Below, piece after piece: positions 33,707 through 40,346 of a DNA stretch of 40,346 nucleotides (position 1 is the stretch's first letter; each line of letters begins with the position of its first letter). The stretch lies in NCBI GenBank assembly GCA_035634255.1, contig DASQDI010000029.1, forward strand, positions 1 to 40,346, read 5' to 3'. This stretch comes from DATLMR01 sp035634255. Lineage in GTDB: Bacteria > Acidobacteriota > Blastocatellia > UBA7656. The notes under the pieces are model-generated. The model saw only the letters and a list, made by a program, of their open reading frames with translations, did no database searches and was not told where the DNA came from. Position numbers and translations under genes: made by a program.

Positions 33707-35482
33707 TCAGGAAGAATGCAGCGGCCAGAAGATCGGAACCAAAACAATCGCGATAATGAATATGATGACGGTCAATAACGCCCCCACCTTGAAAAAGTCG
33801 ACGAACCTGTACCTGCCCGGCCCGTAGACCAGAATGCAGGAAGGCTCAAGGGGGGTCAGGTACGAGCAACTCGCCGCGACCGCGATCATCATAGCAAACG
33901 CCCTCGGGTTCAAATTCATGGCCACGGCCGTCTGAATAGCTACTGGGAGCAAGACTAGTGCCGCAGCCTGGTTCGACATCGGCTGGGTCAGTATTACCGT
34001 GAGGAAGAAGAAGGCGGAGAGCACCGCCACCGGCCCCGCTCCCCCAACATAATCAACGATATTGTGCGCGACGAACTGGGCCGCGCCGGAGTTTTCCATC
34101 GCCGCCCCGAAGGCGATCATCGAGCCGATCAGGATGATTATCCGCCACTCGATCGTCTGGTAAGCCTCCTCCGGTGTAATCGTTCGAGACAGGAACATCA
34201 GCAGCGTTCCGATCAGCATCGCGGAGGCGAAGGGGAGCACCTTGAACGTGCCGAGCGCGATGGCGAACGCGAATATGGCGAGCGCGTACTTGGCCTTAGG
34301 CGAGCGCGGCCTGAGCGCCGATATGTCCCCGAGCAGGGTGAAATACCCTTCGGCCATGAGCCTCTGGATTCGCTCGCGCGTCCCCTGCAAGAGCAGGACA
34401 TCGCCGAACCTCAGGGGTATTCGGCTCAACTTGGTCCTCAGGGTGACGCCCCTCCGGTTGATCGCCAGAACGGTCAGCCCGAACCGCTCTCTGAACCGAA
34501 CCTCCTTCAGAGAACGGCCCCGGAGTCCGGACCCCGACAGCACCATCACTTCGACGAGCTGCACGTCGTCGTCGTGGAGGCGCAGGTCGGCCGCCAGCAT
34601 GTCGGCGTGGATCTCAAGCCCCGCCGTGTCTTTCACCCTGATTATGTCCTCGACCCGGCCCTCGACCAGCAGCAGGTCGCCGGAGCGGAGCACCTCGTGA
34701 GGGCGGGGGGACAGGATGCGGTCGTTGTCGCGCAGTATCCCCAGGGTAATCAGGTCCATCTCGCTCCCGAGCCCGCTCTCCCCGAGCGGCTTGCCGATCA
34801 GAGGCGAGTCGGGGCGCACCTCAAGCTCCGTGACGTACTCGCGCAGGTTGTACTCGACTTCCAGGTCTTCGCTCTCGCGGACGGGCAGCAGCTTCATCCC
34901 GACCGTGAACATGTAGATGAGGCCCGCGAGCGTGATGGGAATGCCCACCGGCGCGAGCTCGAACATGCCCATCGGGGGCTGGTTGTATCTGGGGAGCAGC
35001 CCGCTTATGACTATGTTCGTAGAGGTCGAGATCAGCGTGACGCTGCTGCTGAGTATCGAAGCGAAGGCGAGCGGCATCAGCAGCTTCGAAGGCGATATCT
35101 TCGCGCGGCGGGCCAGCCCGATCGTCGCGGGGAGAAAGACGGCGGTCGCGGCCGTGTTGCTGATGAACGCGGAAGCCAGAGCGACCGTCACCATAATCAG
35201 GACCGCGAGCAGGTAAGGATTGCCCCCGCCATACCTGTGGAATACGCGCCCCATCGTCTCGACCACCCCCGTCTTAACGAGGGCGCTCGTCATCACAAAC
35301 AGGCCCGCGATCATTATCACCGTGTCACTGCCGAACCCGGCGAAAGCCTCCTGCGGCGAGACGACGCCGATGATTAGCAGGGTGGAGAGAAGGATCAGGG
35401 CGCTTATATCAAGCGGTATGAATTCCAAAGAGAAGAGAACAATCGCGACTACTACGAGAATCAGTACCAACGCTATAAGCAA
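33707..35482 (-). CDS. SLC13/DASS-type transporter with two RCK_C domains (591 aa)
   Basis: An inner-membrane permease of the SLC13/CitT superfamily. The N-terminal half has SNTAATAVFLPATIGLARRA and LISTSTNIVISG; the C-terminal half has QPMSNQAAALVLLPVAIQ, the paired substrate/Na+ motifs of this fold. Between them (about residues 205-385) lie two TrkA-C/RCK_C-like domains (PDSPLIGKPLGESGL; SGSGLRGRSLKEVRF), typical of the bacterial subgroup with predicted regulatory loops. The substrate could be dicarboxylate, sulfate or another anion. The start is a TTG with GGAGGG just upstream, so spacing is tight. The hybrid kinase gene follows on the same strand. Confidence 0.86.
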   Translation of the reverse strand: MLIALVLILVVVAIVLFSLEFIPLDISALILLSTLLIIGVVSPQEAFAGFGSDTVIMIAGLFVMTSALVKTGVVETMGRVFHRYGGGNPYLLAVLIMVTVALASAFISNTAATAVFLPATIGLARRAKISPSKLLMPLAFASILSSSVTLISTSTNIVISGLLPRYNQPPMGMFELAPVGIPITLAGLIYMFTVGMKLLPVRESEDLEVEYNLREYVTELEVRPDSPLIGKPLGESGLGSEMDLITLGILRDNDRILSPRPHEVLRSGDLLLVEGRVEDIIRVKDTAGLEIHADMLAADLRLHDDDVQLVEVMVLSGSGLRGRSLKEVRFRERFGLTVLAINRRGVTLRTKLSRIPLRFGDVLLLQGTRERIQRLMAEGYFTLLGDISALRPRSPKAKYALAIFAFAIALGTFKVLPFASAMLIGTLLMFLSRTITPEEAYQTIEWRIIILIGSMIAFGAAMENSGAAQFVAHNIVDYVGGAGPVAVLSAFFFLTVILTQPMSNQAAALVLLPVAIQTAVAMNLNPRAFAMMIAVAASCSYLTPLEPSCILVYGPGRYRFVDFFKVGALLTVIIFIIAIVLVPIFWPLHSS

Positions 35483-35627
35483 ATTCCCTCCAAGGCAGTT
35501 TTATCTCTGGAATAGTCTGGCTGCAACTGCCGGGCCAGCGTATTGACTATAATTCCGGATTGAAATGATTCATTCGGCAGGGGGAGGGGGTGTATTGATA
35601 TGCGTCAGGCGTTCGGCCGGGTTAATC

Positions 35628-35650
35628 GGGGCAGCCCTTAAGACTGCCCC
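35628..35650 (-). terminator. Hairpin after the thiolase gene
   Basis: GGGGCAG (35628-35634) and CTGCCCC (35644-35650) form a perfect seven-pair stem with a nine-base loop, starting ten bases after the thiolase stop. The following bases (GATTAACC on the transcript) are not a strong U-run, so termination is likely but may be partial. Confidence 0.5.
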
Positions 35651-35659
35651 ATCAGTCGG

Positions 35660-36841
35660 CTATGCCCGCTCGACCAGAACGGCCATGCCCATGCCTCCCG
35701 AGATGCAAAGGGTCGCGAGGCCGAGGCGGCCTTTACGCCTCTCTAGCTCGTGGAGCAGGGTCGTCATTATGCGCGAGCCGGTGCAACCTATCGGGTGGCC
35801 CAGAGCGATTGAGCCTCCGTTTACGTTGAGCCGCTCCGGGTCGAACCCCAGCTCGCGGTCGCACGCGATGACCTGGGCGGCGAAGGCTTCGTTTAATTCG
35901 ACGAGGTCGATGTCGGAGAGGCTGAGGCTTTGCCGGGCGAGCAGCTTCCTGATCGCCGGCACCGGGCCGATGCCCATTATTTTAGGGTCGACGCCCGCGA
36001 TTTCGTAATCGACCAGCCTCGCCTGAGCCTGCACCCCATGCGCGGCCATGAACTCGCCCGAGACGACGAGCATGGAGGAGGCCCCGTCGGTTATGCCCGA
36101 CGAATTGCCCGCGGTGACCGTGCCGTCCGACGAAAAGACGGGCGGCAGCTTTTGCATGCTCTCGACGGTCGCCCCGGCCCTGGCGTGCTCGTCGGATGAA
36201 AAATCCGTCGCGTTCCCTTTGCGGTCTTTGATCTGCAAGGCGACGACCTCCGCGCGGAAACGCCCCTCCTTGATGGCGCTCTCGGCGCGCTGCTGGGACC
36301 GGAGGGCGAACCGGTCCTGCTCGTCGCGCGAGATTTCGTACTGCCGCGCGAGGGTCTCGGCCGTCTCACCCATCACCTGCCCGGAGAGGGGGTCGAGAAA
36401 GCCGTCTCGGTACATGCCATCGACCAGCTTGTGGTTGCCCATCCGCAGGCCCCACCGCGCGCCCTCGGCCAGAAACGGGACGCGGCTCATGGATTCGGTA
36501 CCGCCCGCGACGATGGCTTCCGCGCGCCCGAGCATGATCTCCTGAGCGGCGAGGATGATCGACTTCAGGCCGGAGCCGCATGCCTTGTTCACCGTGTAGG
36601 CCGGGACGGTCTCCGGGATCCGGGCGCGGTACGAGATCTGGCGCGCGACGTTGGGGCCGCCGCCCGCCTGCCGCGCGTTGCCGAATATTACTTCGTCGAT
36701 GATCTCGGGGTCTACGCCCGCCCTCTTCAGACTCTCTTCGACGACCGGGACCGCGAGGTCGGCCGCGCTCCACTCGGCGAGCGTGCCTCCGAACTTTCCG
36801 ATGGGAGTTCTTACTGACGAAGCCAGATAGACTTCCTTCAT
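35660..36841 (-). CDS. Acetyl-CoA acetyltransferase / thiolase (393 aa)
   Basis: Condenses or cleaves acyl-CoA units. The catalytic residues are where thiolases have them: C88 (VNKACGSGLKS), H349 (ALGHPIGCTGSR) and C379 (LATLCISGGMGMA). The length of 393 residues is standard and GAGGTG lies six bases upstream. It may be a biosynthetic acetoacetyl-CoA thiolase (AtoB/PhaA-like) or a beta-oxidation 3-ketoacyl-CoA thiolase; sequence alone does not decide. It is the last gene of a reverse-strand run after the E1-alpha and secreted-unknown genes, so acyl-CoA metabolism is a shared theme with E1-alpha. Confidence 0.92.
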   Translation of the reverse strand: MKEVYLASSVRTPIGKFGGTLAEWSAADLAVPVVEESLKRAGVDPEIIDEVIFGNARQAGGGPNVARQISYRARIPETVPAYTVNKACGSGLKSIILAAQEIMLGRAEAIVAGGTESMSRVPFLAEGARWGLRMGNHKLVDGMYRDGFLDPLSGQVMGETAETLARQYEISRDEQDRFALRSQQRAESAIKEGRFRAEVVALQIKDRKGNATDFSSDEHARAGATVESMQKLPPVFSSDGTVTAGNSSGITDGASSMLVVSGEFMAAHGVQAQARLVDYEIAGVDPKIMGIGPVPAIRKLLARQSLSLSDIDLVELNEAFAAQVIACDRELGFDPERLNVNGGSIALGHPIGCTGSRIMTTLLHELERRKGRLGLATLCISGGMGMAVLVERA

Positions 36842-36884
36842 GCTTCACCTCTTGTGATTAAAATAGGGCCCTTCGTTCGACCTC

Positions 36885-37703
36885 TCACCGGCCCTGCCCG
36901 ATCATGGAGCGGGCGCGCTCGACCTTTTCGCCCGCGCGCCGCCACAGGCCCCCGACCAGCTTATCGACCGAAAGAGAATTGCCCGCCGCCGCCGCCGCCT
37001 TCAGGTCGGGGTAGAGCGTGATGGCGTCGGAGATGGCGGTGGAGTCGCCCTCGCTCACGGAGCCGACGCTTGAGCGGCCGAAGCCGAGCGTCCATATGGT
37101 TCTCGCCCACGTGAAGTCGGTCAGGGCCCCCGCGAGATTCGCGACGACGCGGGCCTCGCTCCCGTTCTCCGAGGCGCTGTAGCGGGCGATGAACCTCTCC
37201 GACGCGCGGCGAAGGTCGGAAAGCTGCCGCCCGTAATCGGAGTATTCGATCCCCGACCTCGTGTCGTTGACGACGGTCATGAACGTCCCGATCAACCCCT
37301 CGGCGTCGCGGGAGAACTGGGCGCTGACCGGGCCTCCCGCGGAGGGGTTCTTCGCCGGGGGCGCGCCGGCGCCGAAGGTGATCGAGGCGAGCGTGTCGAG
37401 GGCCTGAAAGGAGTCGAGATTCTCGGACCTGATCTTCACGCTGTACGCCGTGATGTCGAGCAGGGTCCCCGCGATCCGGTCCCCGTTCTTAGTCACGAGG
37501 ACGACGGGCGACCCGATGATGCGCGCGGCGGGGCGAGGCTCCGCCGCCGGCCGCGTGCGCGAAGGCTGGGTCTTTCTGGGCTTCCTCTGCGCGCTCTCGA
37601 CGGTGCCGAGCGTGAGCGACAGCAGCAGGGCGCATAAAACTACTTTAACGGCCCGAACAGGCGGCCGTCTCGAATCTTCTTTGTAAAGCATCTGATTTCC
37701 CAT
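36885..37703 (-). CDS. Secreted protein of unknown function (272 aa)
   Basis: Begins MGNQMLYKEDSRRPPVRAVK and then has a signal-like hydrophobic segment (VVLCALLLSLTLGTVESA). A basic, Pro-rich linker follows (residues of about 38-58), then a short beta-rich module (VVLVTKNGDRIAGTLLDITA) with the look of an SH3/Sm-like fold, and a helical C-terminal region. I do not recognise the family. The ATG at 37691 (MLYKED) is an equally good start. The gene starts six bases after the E1-alpha stop and is followed 43 bases later by the thiolase gene, so it is in their operon, but an enzymatic link is not evident. Confidence 0.72.
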   Translation of the reverse strand: MGNQMLYKEDSRRPPVRAVKVVLCALLLSLTLGTVESAQRKPRKTQPSRTRPAAEPRPAARIIGSPVVLVTKNGDRIAGTLLDITAYSVKIRSENLDSFQALDTLASITFGAGAPPAKNPSAGGPVSAQFSRDAEGLIGTFMTVVNDTRSGIEYSDYGRQLSDLRRASERFIARYSASENGSEARVVANLAGALTDFTWARTIWTLGFGRSSVGSVSEGDSTAISDAITLYPDLKAAAAAGNSLSVDKLVGGLWRRAGEKVERARSMIGQGR

Positions 37704-37709
37704 TTCTGT

Positions 37710-38909
37710 CTATCTCTTATTCGCGAAATCCGGTTGCCATGGCACGCCGGGGCCGTCGGCGTAGACGCCCTCGGCCGCCGACTCCGGGGCCGGCATTCGA
37801 TGGCGCGAGCTTTCGAGAGCCTCTTCGGCCGCGCGGTCAACTTCTTCGATGACCCGCCCTTCGGCTTCGCGCAGAATCTCCGCGTTGCGCTCGCGCATCC
37901 TGGCGGTCCTTCGCAACCGTCTCCCCGTCTCCAGGTCCATGGTACCTTCGATCAGGTACGTCTCGAACAGGCCGATGGGGTCGCGCTTGCCCCACCGCTC
38001 GAACAGTTCGGGGGGGAAGGTCGCGCGGGCCTCGCGCTCGTCGTGGGTCGCGTGGCCACCCATCCGGAACGTCTCCGCGATGAGCAGGAATGGCCCGTCG
38101 CCCCTCCGGCAGCCGTCCGAGGCCAGCTTCGCGCTCGCGTAGGCGTCGAGCACGTTGTTGCCATCGAAGGTCCAGCCCTCGACCCCATAGGCTTCGGGCC
38201 AGTCGGAGAAGGAAGACCGGTGGTGCTGTTCGAGCCGGGTCCCGAGCGCCACCTGATTATTTTGGATTATCACGATCAGAGGCAGGTCCTGGACCGCCGC
38301 GAAGTTCATCGACTCGTGAAAGACCCCGGCCTTGGTCGAGCCATCGCCGATCCAAGTCAGGGCGACCCTCGGCTCACGCTTCATCTTGAAGGTCAGGGCG
38401 ACCCCGGCCGCAACGGCCATCACGTCCCCCACCTGACTGATGGGGGCGAGGACCCCGCGCCTGAAGTCCCCTATGTGGAGGTCGCGCCCCCGGGTCGGCG
38501 AGTCGGCCGTGCCGAGGTACCCGCGAAGCATGTCCGCCACCGACATCCCCATCTCATGGCATGCGCCCGCGTTCCGTATCATCGGGGCCACGAAGTCCAC
38601 GGAAGTGCCGTCGTCCCAGGCGCTCCGGTTCAGCGCGTGAACCGGGCCGATGGTGGCCGCTTCCTCGCCCGTGCCGAGCCATGCCTTCGAGATCACGCCC
38701 TGCTTCACCCACCTCTTCAAGGCTACGTCGTGGAGGCGGTTTCTGAGGAGCCCTTCGTAAAGCGCGATTAACTGCTCGGGCTGCAAGGAGCGGATGATGT
38801 TCTTGCGCTCCGGCGCGCGGTCGATGGAGGCCGTGTACTCTTCGACTACTTCGGGGTCGGGCTTCCAGTCGAGGTACTCCGGCGGATCGAATGCTGAATA
38901 TCGGATCAT
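37710..38909 (-). CDS. Thiamine-diphosphate-dependent dehydrogenase E1 component, alpha subunit (399 aa)
   Basis: Alpha subunit of a pyruvate or branched-chain 2-oxoacid dehydrogenase E1 enzyme. The ThDP motif is clear: IGDGSTKAGVFHESMNFAAV followed by IIQNNQVALGT. The region SQVGDVMAVAAGVALTFKMK precedes it, and the phosphorylation-loop-like MGGHATHDEREAR follows. The N-terminal extension (RYSAFDPPEYLDW) resembles branched-chain E1-alpha more than pyruvate E1-alpha. No E1-beta, E2 or E3 gene is next to it within the window, which is unusual because these are normally clustered. A promoter at 38955-38982 and an AAGAG ribosome-binding site support the start. Confidence 0.88.
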   Translation of the reverse strand: MIRYSAFDPPEYLDWKPDPEVVEEYTASIDRAPERKNIIRSLQPEQLIALYEGLLRNRLHDVALKRWVKQGVISKAWLGTGEEAATIGPVHALNRSAWDDGTSVDFVAPMIRNAGACHEMGMSVADMLRGYLGTADSPTRGRDLHIGDFRRGVLAPISQVGDVMAVAAGVALTFKMKREPRVALTWIGDGSTKAGVFHESMNFAAVQDLPLIVIIQNNQVALGTRLEQHHRSSFSDWPEAYGVEGWTFDGNNVLDAYASAKLASDGCRRGDGPFLLIAETFRMGGHATHDEREARATFPPELFERWGKRDPIGLFETYLIEGTMDLETGRRLRRTARMRERNAEILREAEGRVIEEVDRAAEEALESSRHRMPAPESAAEGVYADGPGVPWQPDFANKR

Positions 38910-38954
38910 CTCTTAAGTTTTTCCCCTGGTCTCGTTTGCTTAGCGTGATCTTCA

Positions 38955-38982
38955 ATTATACATGCTCAGGCCAGAACGTCAC
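38955..38982 (-). promoter_or_regulatory. Promoter for the E1-alpha/unknown/thiolase run
   Basis: Reverse strand: GTGACG (38977-38982, 4 of 6), a 16-base spacer, and a perfect TATAAT (38955-38960). The predicted start of transcription is around 38948, about 40 bases before the ATG at 38909. Confidence 0.6.
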
Positions 38983-39397
38983 GCCAGCTTGCCGGATCGA
39001 GACGTGGGCCGGGCCTTTCGGACGAGGAAAAAATTACCGGGCGTGACGCTCCGGTATGGGAATTTTTATACCCGCCCGCGCCGCCTTAGCCCTAAATTTA
39101 AAAAAAATATCACCTGTTCGGGGCGGAACGGCAATTGCACCTGTTTCCGTCGGTCGAGCCCTCGGAAGGCCCAAGGATTGTCGATGTACCGAGCGGCTCC
39201 GGGTTGATCAGGGGTTCACGAATTCAAATTTTCCGATGTTATTCTAGGGTCGGATTGAGGGACGGGCCGGTCCATCCGTTTGAAAAAGCCGATGGAAAGG
39301 CTGGATTTCGTTACCCAGGTTGTTACCATTCTGACCAGATTCGTGTGGCGGTTATTTCAAACTGCTCGAAGACAGGATGGGTAATGCGTCCGCACCC
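38983..39397. other. Intergenic stretch before the riboswitch
   Basis: Over 400 bases with no convincing gene. An AT-rich patch with a run of eight A lies around 39096-39112. Short ORFs at 38962-39207 and 39135-39428 lack ribosome-binding sites and overlap each other. The promoter for the riboswitch transcript must lie here; the best I can see is TTCAAA (39356-39361), 18 bases, GGTAAT (39380-39385), which is weak. Confidence 0.4.
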
Positions 39398-39552
39398 CGT
39401 TTCACCGATAAAGGCACACCAGGAGTGATCCTGGGTCGCAAAGCAAAGGTCTTCGAAGTTCGAAGAGGGATTGACGGATCGGGATTCGACATCCTTGAGC
39501 GTCATTCGGGCTCGGAAAACTTCAGAGAATGACTGGCTGCCGAAGTGAGATG
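39398..39552 (+). promoter_or_regulatory. c-di-GMP-I (GEMM-I) riboswitch aptamer
   Basis: Elements in order. P1 5' strand CGTTTCAC (39398-39405). Then GATAAAGGCACACC (39407-39420). P2 hairpin CCAGGA/TCCTGG with a GTGA (GNRA) tetraloop (39419-39434). Then GTCGCAAAGC (39435-39444), the near-invariant GEMM-I box (normally GACGCAAAGC). P3 stem TCTTCGAAGT (39450-39459) with ACTTCAGAGA (39519-39528). Then CTGGCTGCCGAA (39533-39544), and the P1 3' strand GTGAGATG (39545-39552), which closes eight pairs with the 5' strand (two wobble). By my recalled alignment to the Vibrio Vc2 aptamer, the ligand contacts G20, A47 and C92 correspond to g39413, a39440 and c39540, all conserved, pointing to c-di-GMP. 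P3 is much longer than usual. It is upstream of a secreted beta-helix gene. Confidence 0.8.
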
Positions 39553-39743
39553 ATTCCCGCCATCAGGTCCATCTCACTGAACAAACTCGACGAAGTCCCC
39601 AAGGGTTGGCTCCGATCCACAACGGAAGCCTTCGCCTCCGAAGACGTGGGATTTGGCGTCGCCGTCTCATCGACTATTCAAGCAGTACGCGGCCTGCGCA
39701 GTAGGCCGGCGGTCGATCCGGTCAGCGATGCGTGGAGTGAGAC
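39544..39743 (+). promoter_or_regulatory. Predicted expression platform of the riboswitch
   Basis: AGTGAGATG (39544-39552), which includes the P1 3' strand, is perfectly complementary to CATCTCACT (39570-39578). The same TCTCACT (39572-39578) is also complementary to AGTGAGA (39736-39742), which overlaps the GGAG Shine-Dalgarno (39734-39737) and spacer of the gene starting at 39744. So TCTCACT can pair either with the aptamer or with the ribosome-binding site, but not both. Ligand-stabilised P1 would free TCTCACT to mask the ribosome-binding site (off). No T-run is present, arguing against a terminator mechanism. Confidence 0.6.
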
Positions 39744-40346
39744 ATGACCTATCGAAAGAGTTTCGCGTCCTCCTTACTATTCCTGTTCCTCTTTCTCGGC
39801 GGAGCGTCGGCCGACGAAGTCTTCGGCAAGACGATCTATGTTTCTACCGGCGGGAACGACAACAACTCGGGCACGCAATCCTCCCCGGTCGCCACCCCCG
39901 GCAGGGGCGTGCAGCTTGCCGCGGCGGGAGACACGGTCTACCTGAGGTCCGGCCGCTACACGATCAGTCGTGGCATCACCATCAGCCTGCCCAACATCAC
40001 CCTCGCGTCCGCGCCCGGAGAGCAGGCGGCGATACAGGGCGGGACCGCCGAAACGTCGAGCAACCCGAGCAGCGTCATCACCGTCATCGCGAACAACGTC
40101 GTCCTGAGCGACCTTGAGATCCAGGGCGGCATCTTTTATGGCGTCAAGATCGATCCGGGCGACAACAGGTCGACGAACGGGGTGGTGGTCCGCAGGTGCT
40201 TCGTGCACCACACGGGGAGGGACGGCATCAAGACCCTGAATGCCGACAACCTGCTGATCGAAGACTGCGAGGTGTCGAACACGGGCGTCCGCGCCGACAA
40301 CGCCGAAGGCATAGACAGCATCGGCTCGGTCGGGCTGATGATCCGC
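39744..40346 (+). CDS. Secreted right-handed parallel beta-helix protein (3' end beyond window)
   Basis: The ATG at 39744 follows GGAG by six bases and begins a signal peptide (MTYRKSFASSLLFLFLFLGG, cleavage near ASADE). The mature part reads KTIYVSTGGNDNNSGTQSSP, the common opening of DUF1565/pectate-lyase-like beta-helix proteins, then GDTVYLRSGRYTISRGITI and repeated short strands (NNVVLSDLEIQGG, NGVVVRRCFVHHTGRDGIK, NLLIEDCEVSNTG). About 201 codons are visible; the gene continues past the right edge. Such proteins often bind or cleave polysaccharide; no catalytic residues can be judged from this part. The riboswitch leader suggests control by c-di-GMP, which would fit a matrix or surface polysaccharide role. 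Confidence 0.85.
   Translation, partial: MTYRKSFASSLLFLFLFLGGASADEVFGKTIYVSTGGNDNNSGTQSSPVATPGRGVQLAAAGDTVYLRSGRYTISRGITISLPNITLASAPGEQAAIQGGTAETSSNPSSVITVIANNVVLSDLEIQGGIFYGVKIDPGDNRSTNGVVVRRCFVHHTGRDGIKTLNADNLLIEDCEVSNTGVRADNAEGIDSIGSVGLMIR

Noticed and set aside
39411..39444. cGAMP-selective (GEMM-Ib) variant of the riboswitch
   Set aside because: By my alignment the base equivalent to G20 is still G (39413), whereas cGAMP-type members carry A there. The alignment is from memory, so ligand testing should still include cGAMP.
39529..39747. A 72-codon forward ORF overlapping the beta-helix start as ATGA
   Set aside because: It begins inside the conserved 3' box of the riboswitch aptamer, has no ribosome-binding site and no recognisable product. 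The ATGA overlap is tempting for translational coupling but is probably chance.

Overview
This is a GC-rich bacterial chromosomal window. It most likely comes from the Acidobacteriota, plausibly class Blastocatellia. That placement is an inference from two secreted proteins with the von Willebrand factor A domain variant typical of that phylum (VWFA-related, TIGR03436 type), a bacilliredoxin-like YtxJ protein and the gene content overall. Genes are dense, codon use is strongly GC-biased, and no tRNA, rRNA, CRISPR array, insertion sequence or prophage was seen.

Layout. 0-1.4 kb: the 5' part of a reverse-strand polytopic GT39/ArnT-like glycosyltransferase. 1.6-3.7 kb: a tiny membrane protein, an exported protein of unknown function, and a convergent ytxJ. 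3.9-8.3 kb: two consecutive secreted VWA proteins with long disordered linkers, separated by a terminator and a new promoter. 8.3-13.4 kb: a five-gene forward operon (MsbA-like ABC exporter, yicC, gmk, rpoZ, coaBC) behind a good sigma-70-type promoter. 13.4-14.55 kb: a mostly non-coding stretch with one 56-residue reverse-strand ORF. 14.55-18.6 kb: cdaA-cdaR-glmM, the conserved c-di-AMP/cell-wall module, followed by a PspA-like coiled-coil gene. 18.7-25.1 kb, reverse strand: mutS2, dnaG and rpoD. 25.3-31.2 kb, forward: an AddB-type Fe-S nuclease, a triple-BON protein and a CLC transporter with CBS domains. 31.3-35.5 kb, reverse: an SLC13-type transporter followed by a hybrid histidine kinase, then a small Cys-rich protein. 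35.7-38.9 kb, reverse: an E1-alpha dehydrogenase subunit, a secreted unknown and a thiolase.

The most interesting part is the right end. A long leader (about 39.40-39.74 kb) before a secreted parallel beta-helix protein contains what reads as a c-di-GMP-I (GEMM-I) riboswitch aptamer with an unusually long P3 arm. Its P1 3' strand, a downstream TCTCACT element and the Shine-Dalgarno region of the beta-helix gene form a mutually exclusive pairing set, suggesting a translational off-switch. The window therefore holds a c-di-AMP synthase module at 14.5 kb and an apparent c-di-GMP sensor at 39.4 kb.

A second unexplained signal is a dispersed TTGCTCAATAT motif, found five times with two one-mismatch relatives, in both coding and intergenic DNA.
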